In this document: positions 6,076 through 8,206 of the stretch, piece after piece
Layout: the number at the start of each line of letters is the position of its first letter
Position numbering within the stretch: the stretch's first letter is position 1
Origin: Lentisphaerota bacterium
Lineage (GTDB): Bacteria > Verrucomicrobiota > Kiritimatiellia > RFP12 > UBA1067
Length of the DNA stretch: 8,206 nucleotides
Assembly (NCBI GenBank): GCA_015061765.1
Contig: SUVZ01000153.1
Location: forward strand, 1-8,206
Reading direction: 5' to 3'
Notes under the pieces: model-generated
Seen by the model: the letters and a program-made list of their open reading frames with translations, nothing else
What the model was told of the DNA's origin: nothing
Database searches by the model: none
Translations under genes and position numbers: made by a program

Positions 6076-8206
6076 ATGTTTCAAGATAAACTCTTTTGCA
6101 GATTAGCGTTTGCGTTGCTGATTGCAATGGATTTGACGGCGGGCGTCACTCCCGTGTGGCCGGAGGCTACTCGGGATTCAAAGCCGTGGGTCTACAACTG
6201 GTGGATGGGCAGCGCCGTTGACGAGGATGGTCTGGAGTCTCAGTGCGCCGCGCTGGCGGAAAAGGGCTTCGGCGGTTTCCATGTAATACCGATTTATGGA
6301 GCAAAGGGGCATGAAGGCGAATATCGCAGGTATTTGTCTAAAGAGTGGATGAGTGCGTTTGCGGATGCGGTTAGGATCGGTGCTAAACATGGATTGGGCG
6401 TCGATCTCACCACAGGAAGCGGATGGTGTTTCGGCGGGCCGCAGATCGACGCGTCGAATGGATGCTGGAAGCTTGAAAAACGTCTCGACGGAAAAGCACC
6501 GTATGTCGAACCGGTCCCGACCGGGCAGCTGGTGAAACGGGCCGGCCCCGGCGGGGAAGGATTGATGATGGATCCGTATTCGGTTGAGGCGATGGATGCA
6601 TTTCTGCGTCCTTTTTCCGCCTCGTTCGACAAGGACGGCGCGTCGCGTCCGGTCAGGATGTACCACGACTCATTCGAATACTACAATGCCGGATGGACGC
6701 CGCGTTTCTTTGAGTGGTTCAAGAAGAAGCGCGGATACGACCTGAAAGACCACTGGGAGTCTTTCGCGTCCGGGAAGGGCAATCCGGAAATCGTGGCGCG
6801 TCTCAAATGCGACTATAGGGAGACGCTTTCCGATTTGATCGTGGAGGATGTGTTTCCGAAGTGGGTGGAATGGTGCCGTTCGCGCGGCATCGAAACGCGC
6901 AACGAGGCTCACGGCGCGCCCGCCAACTGGCTCGATTTCTACGCGCTGGCGGATTGTCCGGAAACGGAGATGTTCGGGCGCGACTGTCAGGACATATTGA
7001 TTTCGAAGTTCGCCTCTTCCGCGGCGCATGTGTCCGGGCGGAGTCATGTCTCTGCCGAGGCGTGTACATGGCTCAATGAACATTTCTGCGAAACGCCCCT
7101 AGATTACAAACGGAGGATCGACAGATTGCTTCTTTCAGGAGTGAATCGCATCTACTATCACGGGCTGTGCTATTCGCCGACAAATGCAGTTTGGCCGGGA
7201 TGGAGTTTCTACGCTTCATCACAGACGAATCCGCGCAATCCCCTGTGGCGAGATTTTGATGCGATAAATGCGTATGTTACACGCATCCAGTCGGTAATGC
7301 AGTCGACCGAGAGTGATTGCGACATTCTTGTCTATTGGCCCATTTACGATTGGTGGACGGAGCCGAACGGGTTTGAACGCCTGATGTCGGTGCATGATAC
7401 CGGATGGTTCGATTCCCTGCCGTTCGGGAGGATATCGAGAATGCTTCATGAGAAGGGGTTTCAGTTCGATTATGTTTCCGACAGACAGTTGAAGAAACTC
7501 CGTTTCGGAAATTCGCACAGCACAATTCTTGTCCCTTCGGCCAGAACAATGCCGCTTGCGACGGCCAAGGAGCTCGTCAGACTGGCGGAAGAAGGTTTTC
7601 GTGTTGTTTTTGTGGAAGATTTCCCCGAGTCGGTACCGGGCTTTTGGGATTATGAGAGACAGAATGTCGAGTTAAGATCGATTTTCGAAAATCTGCCGAG
7701 GCGTGTTTGTAAAACGGATTTGAGTGAACTTTCCAATATTGCCGGACTTCGCAGAGAGCCTTTTGCGTCCTCTATCGGACTCGTCGCATGGAGGCGGAAG
7801 AGTCCCGACTCGACTTATTATTTTGTCGTAAACGACAAGCCGTCTTCTGTCGAAGGCTCATTTCGCATTTCTGCCGCCGCAGAATCGATCTGGAGTATGG
7901 ATCCGATGACCGGAAAGGTGTGCGGTGCACGCATGGATGATGGACGCGTCCGTGTTTCGCTTGGCCCCTACGGTTCGGTGATTGTCGTTGCGTCGCACAA
8001 GGCGGATTGCGAAGGCCGGGATCGGTATGTGCCGCAGTCGAAAGCGGTCCGTAAGTGTCCGGTTTCAGGCCCGTGGACTTTGTCGCCGGTCTGCGGCGGA
8101 CCGAAGCTGCCGCCTCCGCGAATCATGCGGATTCTTTCGTCTTGGTCTACGGCAGAGGATGGATCGGACGAATCCTTTTGCGGAACAATCTGCTACAGTA
8201 CGGAGT
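6076..8206 (+). CDS. Glycoside hydrolase family 106-type protein, putative alpha-L-rhamnosidase (3' truncated)
   Basis: The frame stays open from ATG 6076 to the window end (710 full codons); the family is usually 900-1100 residues, so the C-terminus is missing. A signal peptide covers about residues 1-25 (FQDKLFCR, hydrophobic core, LTAG). Family motifs appear in order: NWWMG at 41-45, GFGGFHVIPIYG at 64-75, LSKEW near 87-91, VDLTTGSGWCFGGP at 109-122 (C118 where I recall Pro as usual), YHDSFEYYNAGWT at 196-208 followed by FKKKRGYDL, RNEAHG at 275-280, SAEACTW at 326-332 and SGVNRIYYHG at 354-363. E201, E277 and E328 are the best candidates for catalytic or metal-binding acids, but I cannot assign them. 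Residues about 664-709 (SGPWTL ... SSWS ... SFCGTICYST) begin the beta-sandwich domain typical of the C-terminal part. GH106 enzymes release terminal alpha-L-rhamnose from pectic or other rhamnosylated glycans. Specificity is not fixed, and many PVC homologues are untested. The visible part holds 19 cysteines, which is high for an exported enzyme. Confidence 0.85.
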   Translation, partial: MFQDKLFCRLAFALLIAMDLTAGVTPVWPEATRDSKPWVYNWWMGSAVDEDGLESQCAALAEKGFGGFHVIPIYGAKGHEGEYRRYLSKEWMSAFADAVRIGAKHGLGVDLTTGSGWCFGGPQIDASNGCWKLEKRLDGKAPYVEPVPTGQLVKRAGPGGEGLMMDPYSVEAMDAFLRPFSASFDKDGASRPVRMYHDSFEYYNAGWTPRFFEWFKKKRGYDLKDHWESFASGKGNPEIVARLKCDYRETLSDLIVEDVFPKWVEWCRSRGIETRNEAHGAPANWLDFYALADCPETEMFGRDCQDILISKFASSAAHVSGRSHVSAEACTWLNEHFCETPLDYKRRIDRLLLSGVNRIYYHGLCYSPTNAVWPGWSFYASSQTNPRNPLWRDFDAINAYVTRIQSVMQSTESDCDILVYWPIYDWWTEPNGFERLMSVHDTGWFDSLPFGRISRMLHEKGFQFDYVSDRQLKKLRFGNSHSTILVPSARTMPLATAKELVRLAEEGFRVVFVEDFPESVPGFWDYERQNVELRSIFENLPRRVCKTDLSELSNIAGLRREPFASSIGLVAWRRKSPDSTYYFVVNDKPSSVEGSFRISAAAESIWSMDPMTGKVCGARMDDGRVRVSLGPYGSVIVVASHKADCEGRDRYVPQSKAVRKCPVSGPWTLSPVCGGPKLPPPRIMRILSSWSTAEDGSDESFCGTICYSTE

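Larger units (their letters stand above)
716..8206 (+). other. Probable operon: beta-helix, DUF4838, ceramidase-like, GH106
   Basis: The four genes share one strand, are separated by 38, 35 and 19 bases, and show no terminator-like hairpin between them. Each encodes an exported protein. No promoter can be defended in the 104-base gap before the first of them, because no convincing -35/-10 pair was found, so the transcript could also start upstream of this window. Regulators and transporters are not visible here. Confidence 0.65.

Noticed and set aside
1..8206. SusC/SusD-type polysaccharide utilisation locus
   Set aside because: No TonB-dependent receptor, SusD-like lipoprotein or regulator is encoded in the window.

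Overview
The window holds six genes' worth of sequence, all on the + strand and tightly packed. They form part of a locus for secreted or surface-attached breakdown of complex glycans. The first gene (an oxidoreductase-fold glycosidase-like protein) lacks its 5' end. The last (a GH106-type glycoside hydrolase) runs off the 3' end. Three complete genes lie between them: a large secreted parallel beta-helix protein, a DUF4838 protein with a GH67/GH20-like N-terminal domain, and a compact neutral ceramidase-like hydrolase. (Counting the open-ended last gene, five coding regions are present in total.) No tRNA, rRNA, CRISPR array, transposase or phage gene was seen.

The organism is most likely a heterotrophic bacterium of the PVC superphylum (Kiritimatiellota, Lentisphaerota or Verrucomicrobiota), perhaps from a gut or another glycan-rich habitat. 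This is inference. It rests on the company of GH109-like Gfo/Idh/MocA proteins, DUF4838, stand-alone ceramidase-domain proteins, GH106 enzymes and beta-helix proteins carrying autotransporter-associated (PATR-like) strands, and on the moderately high GC content. No SusC/SusD-type transporter is seen, so a Bacteroidetes-style PUL is not supported within these limits.

Layout: 3-611 is the C-terminal part of a GH109-like protein. 612-715 is a 104-base gap holding a large two-part hairpin (624-671) and a strong Shine-Dalgarno site. 716-2809 is the beta-helix protein, 2848-4611 the DUF4838 protein, 4647-6056 the ceramidase-like protein, and 6076 to the end the GH106-type enzyme. The gaps after 2809 are 38, 35 and 19 bases with no hairpin terminator visible, so these four genes probably form one operon. 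All four begin with an export signal peptide. The hairpin may mark the boundary between the first gene and this operon.

A working picture is that the secreted enzymes act together on one glycan or glycoconjugate. GH106 would remove alpha-L-rhamnose-like sugars, DUF4838 would be an uncharacterised glycosidase-like enzyme, the ceramidase-fold protein would cleave an amide or ester, and the beta-helix protein would bind or cleave polysaccharide at the surface. The substrate cannot be read from the sequence. The most interesting points are the combination itself, the two enzymes of unknown specificity, the hairpin, and the sharp codon-usage contrast between the first gene and the rest.
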